From Carallia brachiata (taxonomy: Eukaryota; Streptophyta; Magnoliopsida; Malpighiales; Rhizophoraceae), in assembly GCA_021464245.1 (NCBI GenBank), contig JADCRB010000068.1:2786797-2850796 (forward strand): 64,000 bases of DNA, in the 5' to 3' direction. Below the pieces are notes generated by a model that was not told the DNA's origin, searched no databases, and saw nothing but the letters and a program-made list of their open reading frames with translations. Position 1 is the first letter of the stretch, and the number at the start of each line of letters is the position of its first letter. Below are positions 50,582 through 62,613 of this stretch, piece after piece. The translations under genes were made by a program, and so were the position numbers.

Positions 50582-51704
50582 ATTTGTAATTGTTGGTGAT
50601 TTTTATTGGGTCTCTAGAGTATGTTCTTCTTTAATCTCAGTAGAGGCTCAATTTTTTGTTCGTAAAAATAGTAATTTAACAGGATTTTAGGAATCACCCT
50701 GGTTGTTCATTTTTTTCACTAAAATAAGAAGTTTAGAATAGAGTGTCTAACGAAATATTTTCGTGACAGAATAATTGGACTCTCCACAAATTCTTTCTTT
50801 TTTCACTGTTGGTAACTTAAATGCATCTATAATTGCCAAACCCCGAATTCATTACGCCACGACTGAAGACACAACCAGAAGAGAGCAAAGATGGAGAAGC
50901 TATTTTCCCCTTTCTTTAAGCCATAGAACCTGTCGCATCTACTTTTATCTTCTTTTTTTTTTTTCACTTACTACATCAAATACTTCATATTTTTTCAACG
51001 AAAAATATTGGCATTGCAACGCGCACTTAAGATTGCCACCAGATTTATTTAAGGGAGGGGAAACAAGTGTATGTGTTTTGGCGTGTGCGGCTGCCAAGTG
51101 CCCACCAATATTAACACACAACGAGTCTTATGGTCTTCTTGTAAGTCAAAGTGGCAAGTACGGATTGGCCGTATGGCACTTCAAAGAGGGTCACACTTGG
51201 AAGCCTGTGTCCTAACACAGGCCATGAATTTCATGAGCTAGGGCCCATGACAGCAGCTTGGCCAGGTGCTCTATGTCTATATCACTATGGACAATTAGAC
51301 AGATTGTCTTAATACATTTCCGTGCCTTACGATTAGATTTGATGTACTTTGTGCGACTTATCTTCTGGGGAATTGCATTGCAGGTGTATATTATTATTAT
51401 TTTTTGTCCTATATAATAATAATAATTATTGTTTTGATTTATTATTATCATCATGATCATTGCCATCATCGTCATCATCCCACTGCAGCCAAACATAGAT
51501 GAGCCAACCATAAAATCAAATACTAAACTGCTAGTTAAAGTACCCAGGACTGTCCAAGTGTGCCTCTTACATGGGCCTGGGATTCGACTTTCTTGTTGCA
51601 AGATGTCCATGGGGTCGAGGCCCCTCCATGGTTCTTAGGGCGTATTTGTTGTGCAAAAAATAAGAGGAGAGAAAAAAAAATATATTATTATATATATATA
51701 TTTA

Positions 51705-52010
51705 TTATATTTTTTTCTTCTCACTTTCTATACCACTCCAAACAATTTTATTTTCTCTCCACTTTTTCTCTCACAAATTACTATTCATTTTTTCTTTCAC
51801 CATATTTTCTTTCTTTCAATTTTTCTACCACTCCAAATAACTTTATTTTCTCTTCACTTTTTCTCTCACAAATTACTATTCACTTTTCTTTCACCACACT
51901 TTCTTTCTCTCCATTTTCTTTATCACTCCAAATAATATTATTTTCTCTCTATTTTCTTTTCTTTTCTCTTCCTTTCCCCACCCTTCCCTCCACTCCAAAC
52001 ACACCATTAG
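51705..52010. repeat. CT-rich minisatellite, period 95 bp, about three copies
   Basis: The phrase cactccaaa recurs at 51735, 51830 and 51924. Between occurrences lie ttttctctcacaaattacta and tttctttcacca. Copies differ by small changes. Long fortuitous frames across it have low-complexity Ser/Phe/Leu composition. Confidence 0.85.
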
Positions 52011-52084
52011 TTTTTTCTTCGTCTTCTTGTGCTCGGGCCCTCCATTAAATCAACCAAAAAAAAAAAGAATTAATAAAAATAAAA

Positions 52085-52219
52085 GGAAGATGGAACTTGG
52101 CTCCAGTGGTTGGCAACTGCCTAAGTAACTGGCATTTTGCTAGAGAAAGGCAGGCGTTCGATTTCTACCTCTTTTAAATCTCTCTTGCAATATGAGTTTT
52201 GAGTTTTGACTTAAAAAAA
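52085..52219 (+). mobile_element. Possible SINE
   Basis: An A-box-like word (tggctccagtggttggc, 52098-52114) and a B-box-like word (gcgttcgatttc, 52154-52165) precede a short A7 tail at about 52213. The TSD is not evident. Confidence 0.5.
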
Positions 52220-53078
52220 CACATAACTGTTGTTTGGAAACCAAAAGCAACAGCTGATACTCAAAGTGGGTCCGGGCCAGGCTTTTTATTAGGCTCTTTG
52301 ATGTTTGTCGAGTTAGTTAAACAGGTCTAATGTTCAATGGAGGCCCATATTGGCCCATGTTTTTTTTTTATCTAAATCTTCATAAAAACAGAACAGCGTC
52401 CACTTGGAGTGTTGCAGCAAACATGTCATCTCCTACATGCGTGACCCGAGAGAATTCAGGTGCAACATCAACTGCAACACAAGGTTGGTACATCAAATCT
52501 GATATCTCGAATTTGCGGGAAGGCTTCATATACTACAGAACTGATACCCTTTGAAACCTTTAGCACTTTTGTGAAGCATAACGATTTAAACATGAAATTT
52601 AATTTATATCAACTAATTAGATGCAGTTGCTTGTCAAATTAATTGTCACCTGAAATTTACATTAATATGGATTTAATTCAAATTTCTTTTTTTTTTTGGT
52701 CTATTACTTTATTTTATCAGAATATTTTCGAATCTGGAGGAATATACTTATTAATGACTTAGTCTTAATGTGACCTAATTAATAAAAAAAAGCCATTAAG
52801 GAACTATAATCTAGTGTGTGATTTGAGTGTTGATGGATATGCTTAAATTATGTTATAAAGTTGAGTATGTATACATAACTGGTAATCTTTTATCCTAACA
52901 CACGTGAAACTTATCTATGATTACAATAAGGTTAGTGAGGAAAATCAATTATTGTATTAAAGCAAGTCCTCTAAACGCAGGAAGTCCTCCAAATGCATCA
53001 ATAGCTTTTGTTTCGGCCACTGCCGTCAAAGGGAGCACTTAGATCACTAATGGCCGTGGCCTAGTGGATTTCTTAGTT

Positions 53079-53299
53079 TTTTTTTTGACCGTAACAGAAC
53101 CATTGCATTAATAATCGGTGAGAAAAGTAAAATCGCAATGACGCAAGAGCGTCAAGAATACCTGCACGAAACAGGAGGACGCATTGGCACAAAGACCTAC
53201 ACATTATCTGATTACAAAACCTTTAACAAACTGAGTATGAATCCCAGTATTACTTACCGAACTGTTATAAGACCAAACTAGACCCGAGGCATTAATTAG
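53079..53299 (-). mobile_element. 3' fragment of a LINE-like retroposon with 16-bp TSD
   Basis: The left edge is a T run (poly(A) of a minus-strand insertion). The 16-bp direct repeat agtggatttcttagtt flanks it at 53063-53078 and 53300-53315. The 221-bp body read on the minus strand ends cgattattaatgcaatggtt then ctgttacggtc plus poly(A), similar in style to plant L1 3' ends. No coding capacity remains. Confidence 0.82.
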
Positions 53300-53315
53300 A
53301 GTGGATTTCTTAGTT

Positions 53316-55247
53316 GATGAATAAGAATAATGAATGTTGAAATTTTGAGGACGGCCAGACTTGAATTCAGTAGAATCGTTCAATGATTACTACAATGCTC
53401 TCCACTACTTCCACTGGGATGAAAAGACGGTAAATTTACAAACTCACAGCTGGTGGTGGATCCAAAACTTCATAAAGGTAAAATGCGGTTGGTAAAGTGT
53501 TGTGGTCATATGCTTATCCTGAAAATGGAGCAAGGCTGAATGGAATAACCAAGCAGTAAAAGATAAAAGGAGAAAGAAACATGGGTTGCTGAACGGTACG
53601 CGTTTAAGAGAAAGAGAGCGAATAAAAAACTCAGGGAAGAATTCTTGTTCTTTTTTTTTTTTTCAATTGTGGCGGCCGTATCAGTGCTGCCTATGTTAGC
53701 TCCTTTAAATGACATTTAGAAGTCTTTGTCGAGATTTCTTACTCCTGTATTCGAATTTTAAGCAATTCTATTTTTTTTTTCTTTGATCTTACAGTTTTTT
53801 TTATAACTTAACAAAAATGTTACAAGTTCCAAGTTTATATTAAACTATTTGTTCTAACATCTAATTGGGCAAAACGCACCATTTATTATTAATTTCTACA
53901 CTAACGTGCAAAATCTTCACCCAACTTCAATTCGTTATCTTTTGCCATTAACCCTCTAATTAGATAGTAAGATTTTGGTTAGAAAGTGGATAGAAAAGAA
54001 ATAAAATAAAAAATAATATAGTAATGATGATATTATAATTAATAAAAAGTAATGATTAAAAAGTTGTGAGAAAAAAAATAAATAGTAATTTATGAAAAAA
54101 ATAAAAAATAATTATTTAAATTGATAAAATATAAATAAAAAAAATAAGTAATTCTATTTTTCTTTCCTTTTTTTATGAAAATATCCAATCAGGGCCTACT
54201 TAAAAAGAAAAAAAAACCGTCACCATTTCGTCAGAATCCTTCATCAGTCGTCATGCTGCCTATATAAACATGTGACATCGTCAACTAAAATGCAATTATA
54301 ATCAGTAAAGTCTTTTTTTTTTTTGACCCAAAAAATATATGTTAATATATAAATTATCGTACTTGTAAACAAAGGTCAAGTGTCACTTATTACCATTCTC
54401 ATTTAATTTCTCTCATAAAGAACTCACTATTCAAGTATCGTTAAATCTGAGTGGACTTCTTTCACATTTAGTTTCAGTGTTAATAAGTCTAAAATCTATA
54501 ACACAAATGCATAACACCTCTGACAATTTAAAATATAACGATACAAATTTAAACTAGGGTCAATGAGAAGAGAAGTATAACAAATCATCAATAAGATTAC
54601 TATTTCAAATAGTTACCACTAAAATCTGTATTGATATAAAAAGTCACAAATCAATTTATTAATTAGGGCTCAAACTTGGACACTCTAAGAAAAAAAATTT
54701 ATGATCTAGATGATTATATCTAAATTTGGACGAAACTTTCTTCTTTGAATTCATAATTAAGGGGGCTTATTTTTCAACGTTTGAAAAGAAAAAACGGCCA
54801 TGCTGAATTTTCTTTTGACAAATATAGGGCCTTATCATTTTGGCTAAGAAGAATCCACATTTGTGTACATGAACCACAACTAGAAAGTAACGTCCTATCA
54901 CTCACTTCTCGGCAGATTATTATGGTTCATCACGTGTCACAACTATGTCAACTGATTTGAACAATCAAACCGGATTAATTGGTCCGGTAGGAATTACGAA
55001 AATGGCGACTTACCATTGCTTCTGAAATTGGTATTCCTTGACTTCCCAACTCTCGAAGGATGGTGGATTGCTATTCTGATGTTTCAATGAGTTGTGCTCT
55101 AGAAGGGGTCTCTATATGCTGTCCACCCACTTCAGCGCTCGTAGTTGGAATAGGCGATGACGACAAGGATAGAAATTTTGGCATCCTAGGCAAACAATAG
55201 TAACATTTGACATCAACGAAACCAAAATCTGTCAATTATTTTTTTTT
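53316..55247. other. AT-rich spacer
   Basis: No gene or bounded repeat is supported. A short frame at 53506-53715 (-) has no known domain. Confidence 0.5.
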
Positions 55248-56042
55248 ATAATTATCAGACCCTGTTTAATCGATGATTTAATAAAAAAAATAATAAAATT
55301 ATTAAGTCACTGGTTTAACTATTAAATTACTGGTTGGATTATATAAATAATTAAAAGTATAATAATAATAATAATAATATAATTATTATTATTATTATTA
55401 TTATTAATTTAATAAAATATTTACATCACATGAATTGTAATAAATAAACATATTTAATCTTAAAATATAAAAAATTAAAACAATACATTATTCTTGTAAT
55501 CTAATATATTTATAATTTAATATTTTTATTTTATTTATTAAATAATATTTAAGATACTCGTCTCTAATTTTATATTAAATCTTAATCTATATTTTTTATT
55601 CAACTGGTATTAACTCAATATACTCATTTTTCTCAAATAATTTGTATCTTGTGAAAATTTAAAATCAACTTCTAAATTCTAATGACTAAGAAGTACAAAA
55701 AAAAACTCAAATAGACAAATTTGTGATAACAAGTAAATATTAATTTATTAATAATTGAAATGAACTGCAAATTATTATGAGATAAGTGTTAAAAAGTGAT
55801 TAAAAAAATTTAATATTTTTTAATTAGAAAAAAAAAGTAATGTGATTTTTTTGAATTGGTAAAAATCTGATCTAATTTCAGTTTTATTGGATCATCGAAT
55901 TTAGCAGGATTTGACCGAATTTGATCAGATTTTGATTGAATCATATGTTTTCTGGTCTGATTATATGATCCAACTCAATCTGATATTCGAGTAACTGAAT
56001 TTTCAATCCAATCGACCGGATCAGGCTAGATCTGATAATTAT
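55248..56042. mobile_element. Diverged member of the CCGGTT/ATCAGAC TIR group
   Basis: The left end ataattatcagaccctg is inverted at the right end (in reverse ataattatcagatctagcc). The interior is AT-rich and includes facing (TAA)n and (TTA)n runs at 55359-55406. The aattatcaga terminus links it to the element in GH3.10 intron 3. The TSD is obscured by T-rich flanks. Confidence 0.6.
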
Positions 56043-56878
56043 GATTTTTTGGACAGATAACAATCCCTCACACCATAAGAAAAAATTTTTTAGCCAAAAA
56101 ACAGAGCATTGCAAGTACGTTAACAATTACAATTGTGTATTGAAACTGATAGTTACTCATGAACATTTTAATTTAAACTCTTTCATAAAAAAGACCCAGT
56201 ATTTGGACACTGATGAATCCGAACAAGGTTTTGCCACAATTTACTCAGTAATTATTGAATCATAAACTCGACATTTGTACTTCAATCAGAACCTTCAAGC
56301 CTACGTAAGACTGAAGACACTCAGCTTATTGGATAGGAAAGTGACGGAGTGGAATTAGGGTGGAATGATGTCCATGATTGGAATTTTCTTATTAAACAAA
56401 CGCGGATGAATTGATTTGATCTCAAGTCTAGCTATTTTCCCACTTCATAGAGATGGAGTAGCAAGAATTTATTGCGTCTTCTCCCAATTAGCAATTGCCA
56501 TTCGAGCCATCCAATATGTTTTGTTGACATTTTGAAATCCGATTTTTCTTGCAACAATCTGCTTTAATTAAACTGCAATGTTGTAAAAAATTCAAGATTT
56601 TCAAGTCAAGATCATGCCTTTGTCCAGTCCACCCCATTCCAATGTATTGTAAAATGAAAAATAACAATAGTGTGCGTGCCACCATTGTAAAAACAACATT
56701 GGCAGGTACTATATAGTTAAAATACAAAGATACGAAAACATAAATTCATGTTATTTAATTACAACTATTAATCATTATACGCAAGAAAGACATAAATAAT
56801 GGTTATAATCATATTTGTGGGCCTGATCTCCTTGACATTGCAACAATCTTGAATCCTAAAGGGAGACTTGATGTGATG
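56043..56878. other. Intergenic DNA and 3' flank of the O-methyltransferase gene
   Basis: No gene is recognised. Frames at 56041-56265 and 56488-56727 lack known domains. The segment next to 56879 is probably 3' UTR. Confidence 0.5.
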
Positions 56879-59235
56879 TCATTCTGGATAGGCCTCAATA
56901 ATGCAATGCAAAGCTGGAATCTGGATAATCTTGAAGCGAGGAAAGCCTGCTTCCTCCAACAATTTCTTCCATTCAGGCTCTGTCCGCTCTTTTCCTCCTG
57001 AAGTGTGAGCTATCATCAACAAATCGAACACCAGGCCCCCGTCGTCAAATAGGCCGTCCCCATCTGGCTGGAGCACCAAATCGACAATGATAATTTTTCC
57101 GGTTTTCTCCGGTATCGCTCTCCGGCAATTTTTCAGAATCTTCACACAATCCTCATCTCCCCAGTCGTGCATAACCCACTGCAATACTTAAAACCTGTTT
57201 ATTAGTTTTCTTAACATTTTGTGTGCCTATTAAAATTTCTCGAGGGTGATGGATTTTTCTTTATTTATTTATTTATTGTCGGTATGGCATATCAAAATAA
57301 TGACAGATCAAAGTGGAATTAAGGATCTTCCGGACCAAGAAAAGGGTAAGAATTAATCTTAAATATAAAAAAGGAGAATCTCAAGATGTTTCTTAGAATA
57401 TCATGTTAAAATGATATCTTTGACCAGAAAATATTTTAAGATTTGTAGCAAGATGTTCTTTGAACAACATGAAAGTATAGAAGAAACGTACGACTCCACG
57501 TATTTCCGACGGTGCAGTGTTTACTGAGCAATACAGACAATACAAACGTGATTATTAGTTTTTGAACCAATGGACAGGAGGTTAATTATGTCATTGTAAC
57601 CTTTTTTAAATTTATGCTCACAACCAAGCTCCTCAATCTTCTATTTTGTTTATTCCTCAATCAACATAAGCTCGCCATTATAATAATATAATTGAACCAA
57701 CACGATAGCACAAAACCACAATAAGGGAGGAAATAAAAAAAAACTAGAATAAAACAAGAACTAATTGTCCCACTTTACCTCAAGTTGCATCAGTCCCAAT
57801 CCCACTTTTTATTTTTTTCGCCTGTAATTCCATGATATTGACTACGATGTTCCATAATAAGTTAAAACATAATCTTCCTCTACATAGAGCAACCAGAATT
57901 CATATATTATCAAGCGAAGTTTAGTAGAAAGACAAAAAAAAAAAAAAATATATATATATAATATATATACAGTTAGAATACAACCCACCTTATTCTTGAT
58001 TATTATTCATAAAAAGAAGTAAAAACTGTGACTAGCAATTTATGATGATTATATATTTGTGGTGCTTTTTCCCTAGCCGTATCCATCTTTTGTAAGGGTA
58101 ATGATTTATATTATAAAAACATATTATGAAATATTTTAAAATTTATTTTTAAGAAGACATTCTGGTAGATTTAGTTCAAATTTTTATTTTAGAAGTTTTG
58201 AACTTAAATCTTAAAAAAAAGAGGAATGAGATTTATGGGAGTTGACAACTATTCTAATTCATGAGTAATAAGCTCCTCAATGGATAAAATGTTTACAAAA
58301 TTTACAATTATAAAAAAAGATCCACTTTTTTTTAACATAATTAAACTAAATAAAAAAAATTAATAATTTTTTTTCATAATTATAAATTTTAAGATATTTT
58401 ATAATATAATTTTCGTGATAAATATCATTATTTTTTTGTAAATATGTAATATAACGGAAATTTTTTTAGTTACCTTCATAATAACCGCATCAGCACTCGG
58501 AACGGTGACGAACATATCACCTCCGACGTGTGAAACCCCATCATGCTCCGGTGCGGTGGCGACAACATGTGGCAAATCAAAGTTGATTCCTTTGATGTGT
58601 GGGTATGATTTAACAATCTGGGCTATAAGACCTCCGGTGCCACCTCCCACATCAACCAATGATCCCATGCAGCTAAACCCATCTCTATACCCTGTTACGA
58701 TTCCACGTGTCACGATCCTTGCCGTGCATGACATGCCATCATTGAAAATCTTGTTGAACTCGGGATTTTTTGATGCTAAGTCCCATATTTCGCTGCCGTG
58801 GGCCTTCTTGAAGGCAATACCGCCTTCTTTAACACACTGGCTAAAGCAGTGCCAGGGAGCCATCAGCCAAGGATGGTTCTCCATCAGGAACATGGGAGCC
58901 AGGCTCCAATCAGAGTCGTTCAAAAGCCATTTAGAGACACGGGTCAGGCCGTAGAGGGCATCCCCACCATCTGATGGGTGACCAGCGGTGAAGACTTTCC
59001 TGCGTACTAGTAGTCTCATGATGCGAGTGAGGTAGGAGATATCTGGGGAGGGCGAGTCAATGGACGAAGCTATCTGGGACAACGTGATTGGGCCACCGTG
59101 TAAATGTATAATGTCAGGTATGCGGAGCTCCACAGCACATTTTAGTGCCATGGAGTCTGCAAAGGCAAACATGAAATGGTGTACCTCGGCCTGGGCTTTC
59201 ACCCATTCCTCATCAGCTTCTAGCGGTGGTTCCAT
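56879..59235 (-). CDS. COMT-type class II O-methyltransferase
   Basis: A SAM-dependent cytosolic O-methyltransferase of specialised metabolism. Two exons, 59235-58474 and 57178-56879, joined at a GT-AG intron of 1.3 kb, give 353 residues, normal for the family. The N-terminal dimerisation domain contains AFADSMALKCAVELRIPDII (about 24-43). The SAM-binding motif is SLVDVGGGTGG (192-202), followed by INFDLPHVV and GGDMF (238-242). Catalytic His lies in WVMHDWGDEDC (His258), right at the exon junction. The C-terminus ends LHCIIEAYPE. The ATG at 59235 (MEPPLEADEEW) was chosen over one 39 bp upstream because the extra residues are a poly-lysine translation of a T run. By similarity it belongs with 7-O-methyltransferase-like and acetylserotonin-type enzymes (At4g35160 group); the substrate cannot be told. 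Its upstream DNA is tandemly duplicated. Confidence 0.93.
57179..58473 (-). other. O-methyltransferase intron
   Basis: Non-coding, with a short (TA)n at about 57950-57968 and a SINE-like stretch at 58145-58290. An intron at this position, just before the WVMHDW motif, is usual in the family. Confidence 0.7.
58145..58290 (+). mobile_element. SINE-like repeat within the O-methyltransferase intron
   Basis: It shares with 62262-62406 and 24478-24614 the blocks atttttattttagaagttttg, then aggaatgagatttatggg. There is no clear poly(A) tail or TSD. The family link was judged by eye. Confidence 0.4.
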
Positions 59236-59443
59236 TTCCTTTTTTTTTTTTTTTTCCCTTGTGTAAATACCCAAAGTTTGTTCTCACGATAATTCGAGAA
59301 GTGAAGTTTTATAAAGAAATTTGTTCGTCACAGCTCCAAGCTAAATTTCTACTTCTTTATAGGAACGGAAAAAGTTTATAGACAAAAGCATCATGTTGAC
59401 GCTTTCTTGTTGCCATAAAGTCGCAAATGACAGCGCGTTTGCC

Positions 59444-60199
59444 CGGCAATTTGTTTGTGATACTCTTATAGGAAATGGCAGTCTTTTTGTTTTGTGTCTT
59501 TTCTGTTGTCAAACATCTATGGTTGGTGGGGAGATTGGCATCCATAGGATATGATGTGGAATCTTAAGTTTTATTATTTTCCGCTTTTTGTAGGAAAAAA
59601 GTGTGTACCTTGGATTACTCAGTGATGTCCATGTGAAGAGAAGACCTACGAATGACATACGTATAACTATAATGTGATAATATTGTCCTATCTTTCTATG
59701 TTTATGAACTCGTATTTACAATCGTGTCTATTCTATGTCTCTATACTATTTTTGTTTCAATTAACCCAACTCTGCTTAAGTAAATGCAACTGACCAGCAC
59801 AGACTGTAGAGCTGAAGGCAATTTGTTTGTCCACTTTATCGGCAATTTGTTTGTGATACTCTTATAGGAAATGGCAGTCTTGTTGGCAAACATCTATGGT
59901 TGGTGGGGAGTTGACATCCATAGGATATGATGTGGGATCTTAAAGTTTTATTATTTTCCGCTTTCTGTAGGAAAAAAGTATGTACCTTGGAGTACCGAGT
60001 GATGTTCATGTGAAGAGAGGACGCCTACGAATGGCATACGTATAATTACAATGTGATAACATTGTTCTATCTTTCTATATTTGTGAGCTCGTATCTGCAG
60101 TTATATCTGTTCTTTGTGTCTTCATAACATTTTTGTTTCGATTAACCCAACTCTGCTTAAGTAAATGCAACTGACCAGCACAGAATGTAGAGCTGAAGG
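59444..60199. repeat. Tandem duplication upstream of the O-methyltransferase
   Basis: Copy 1 (59444-59818) and copy 2 (59840-60199) both start cggcaatttgtttgtgatac and end gctgaagg. In between they share ggttggtggggag, ttattattttccgctttt and acccaactctgcttaagtaa in the same order. A 21-bp piece (59819-59839) repeats the first 12 bases of the unit between copies. Copy 1 lacks nothing, while copy 2 has a small deletion near 59881. Copy 1 begins about 210 bp upstream of the start codon, so the promoter region itself is duplicated. Confidence 0.92.
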
Positions 60200-61921
60200 A
60201 TCAAAATTTTTTAAGTTCTAACGCCAATGAAAACGACAAATCTATTGTAGAATTTGCATCACTGCAAATTGTTATAAACAAAATTTTAACTGATACGTGA
60301 ACAATGAAAGTTGCAAGTGAACTTTAAAAAGCGGGAACTTTTCATTGAAGGAAACCAAGAACAAGGCTTTGGAAACAAGAAAACTGACAACTTATAAAAG
60401 TAAAAAATGAAGGGTGATTGATGAAAACTAATTTTAACACAACTAGTAGTTGAGACAAAGATGTACCAAGAAAAAGTAGTTGAGACACAAGAAAAAACCT
60501 TGCGTCGTGTGTTTGAATTCTTTGTGCTGTTTGATGTGTTGGCTTTGGCTGTGTGCCTGTGTTTGTTTCTTAAATATGAAATATCCATTGCTGCCTTCAA
60601 TTTTCGGGGCATTTGCTGGTGTATGCTGAGTATCAGCCGGAGGTTTGTTCGTTCTAACTTGTCTTAGTTACCGACGAGCCGGTTTTACGAAATGTTTTGG
60701 GAGCTATTGACCGACGAGTCAGCTTCCGTACGGAAGCATCAGGCTTGTACTCTTCGATCAGGTCCGTCTTCTTTCAGTTTAGGGCCTTTTGGCGTATAAG
60801 TACCTTTATATTGCTTTTATAGTCTATGAAGCACGGATATGGTAATGGAGACACTAAACAAACACTGCTTGTCTGAATACATTAATATTCAGAAAGTTTG
60901 GACATGGACATAATTAGGACTTAGGTATTTTCTCGTCAACTATTAACTGTTTCTACATTACCTAGGCATAGTTTTAAAATTAGACCGACTTAGCGATCGG
61001 ATTAAAAAATCAGTGAATTGAGGTCAAAATTAGTCTGGTTTGCTTTAAAACTAGAATAGGAAGCAAACCGCTTGAAAATCGGTCGAAAAGATGACCCGAA
61101 AATTAGTGAACTAGATGATTTAATATTGACTCTGATCATTTATCTAAAATTCTTCAAAATGGCGTTGTTTATTTTTTTTTATTAAAAATTATATTTATTT
61201 ATATTAATGAAAAATGTAAGATTTTTAGATCATTATTTTACTAAATAAGAATTGAACTGTCGGGTTACTGATTATACCTCTAACTCACTAATCCGACCTC
61301 CTCACCAAATTAATAACCGGTCTGATTTTAAAAACAAAGCAACTAAGTCCTTTCACAAAAAATATTACTGCAGTTCATAACAGAGTCGGCCGTAAGTGTT
61401 CAAGCCCATTTGCATTTCCAGATCCGATTAATGTATAATTTTAGTCATATTACCAATGTTCTACAGCTCAATTGGTAGTGTACATAAGTGTTCAAAAAAT
61501 TAGGACGTAAACAGGATTAAGGCCTACATTTTTTCTCGTCAGCTATCAATTATTTATACGTCCATTAGTTTTTTTTTCACATTTACAGAGTTGGCCATGA
61601 AAGTTCAAACTCATTTGCCTTTCCAAGTCTCATTAATACATGATTTTAGCCATTTCACCGATAAATTATAACTTAATTAGTAATGAAATCGTCTCCAGAA
61701 TTAAACGTCTCAAGTTTGAATTACAGAGCGAATTAACCAAGAATAATTTTAGCCATTTCAAAAAGAAATGAATCTTCAAAATTTTTTCTTTGTATTGTCG
61801 GCAGTCAACATAAGAAATCCTAAAGCAGATACTTTGACCAAGTCTCATAAAATCCTTCTGCAAAGATAATCCTAGTTTACGCAACATTTTACAATTAAAA
61901 AGAGGGCTCAAAATTTCAAAA
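60200..61921. other. Spacer between the O-methyltransferase and ELMO genes
   Basis: Besides the TIR element at 60971-61335, no feature is recognised. Frames at 60286-60612 (-) and 61666-61911 (-) have no domain. The last part is ELMO 3' flank. Confidence 0.5.
60971..61335. mobile_element. Short, diverged CCGGTT-type TIR element
   Basis: The left end gttttaaaattagaccga is inverted at the right end (in reverse gtttttaaaatcagaccgg). The interior has accgcttgaaaatcgg and ccggtctg words typical of this family. No clear TSD is seen. Confidence 0.55.
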
Positions 61922-62579
61922 CTATTGATACAATAGGTTGTATGCCGGTAAATCTGTTATTTGATGGATGTCTTCTAATGACAACTCCCTCTCCAGTTGT
62001 GTCCTGGTTACTTGTAATACCTCCTGCAACAAACAAAATAGGTTAAAGAATGCACTTCCCCTTTGAAAGCTAATTTACTATTTTGATCTGGAATCTTAAT
62101 TCTAAAAGCGCAAACAATTCAATTTTTTAAATACCCTTCCACAATTGGAATTCAAGCAATCCGTGTGTTAGTAGGATTGTCATGAGGATGAGAATTATTG
62201 GTCAAAACAAAGACATTTTTTATCATTATAAGGAATGAAGATACATCCTTTGGAAATATCCTAATGGTTAGAGTTTCAGATTTTTATTCTAAAGGTTTTG
62301 AATTTACACCGTGGGAAGGGAGGAATGAGATTTACAGAAAGCGAAAGCTGCCCTATTGTGTGGTTTACGGTCCAATGGTCTTCCTCCTAATAGACAGAAA
62401 AAAAAAGGGTTAAGTTGCTAATTTGACATGAAAAATGTAACACTGTTTTTGTAGATTTCCTTTTCAACAAATATACAGACAGCTGAAGAAAGTGTTATTT
62501 TGAACTCCTTCTACCTACAGTTATTTTGAACTCCTTCTACCTACAGATCAAAGTTTTGCGTGTGTGTGTGCGCGGGGGC

Positions 62580-62613
<34 letters not shown>

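Larger units (their letters stand above)
50592..53062. other. Intergenic, repeat-bearing
   Basis: It contains the 95-bp minisatellite (51705-52010) and a SINE-like segment (about 52085-52219). Frames at 50775-51215 and 51212-51610 have no recognised domain and I do not call them genes. Confidence 0.5.

Noticed and set aside
51560..52048. Open frame of 162 residues
   Set aside because: Runs through the CT-rich minisatellite; low-complexity Ser/Phe composition only.
58505..58954. Plus-strand open frame of 149 residues
   Set aside because: Antisense shadow of O-methyltransferase exon 1.
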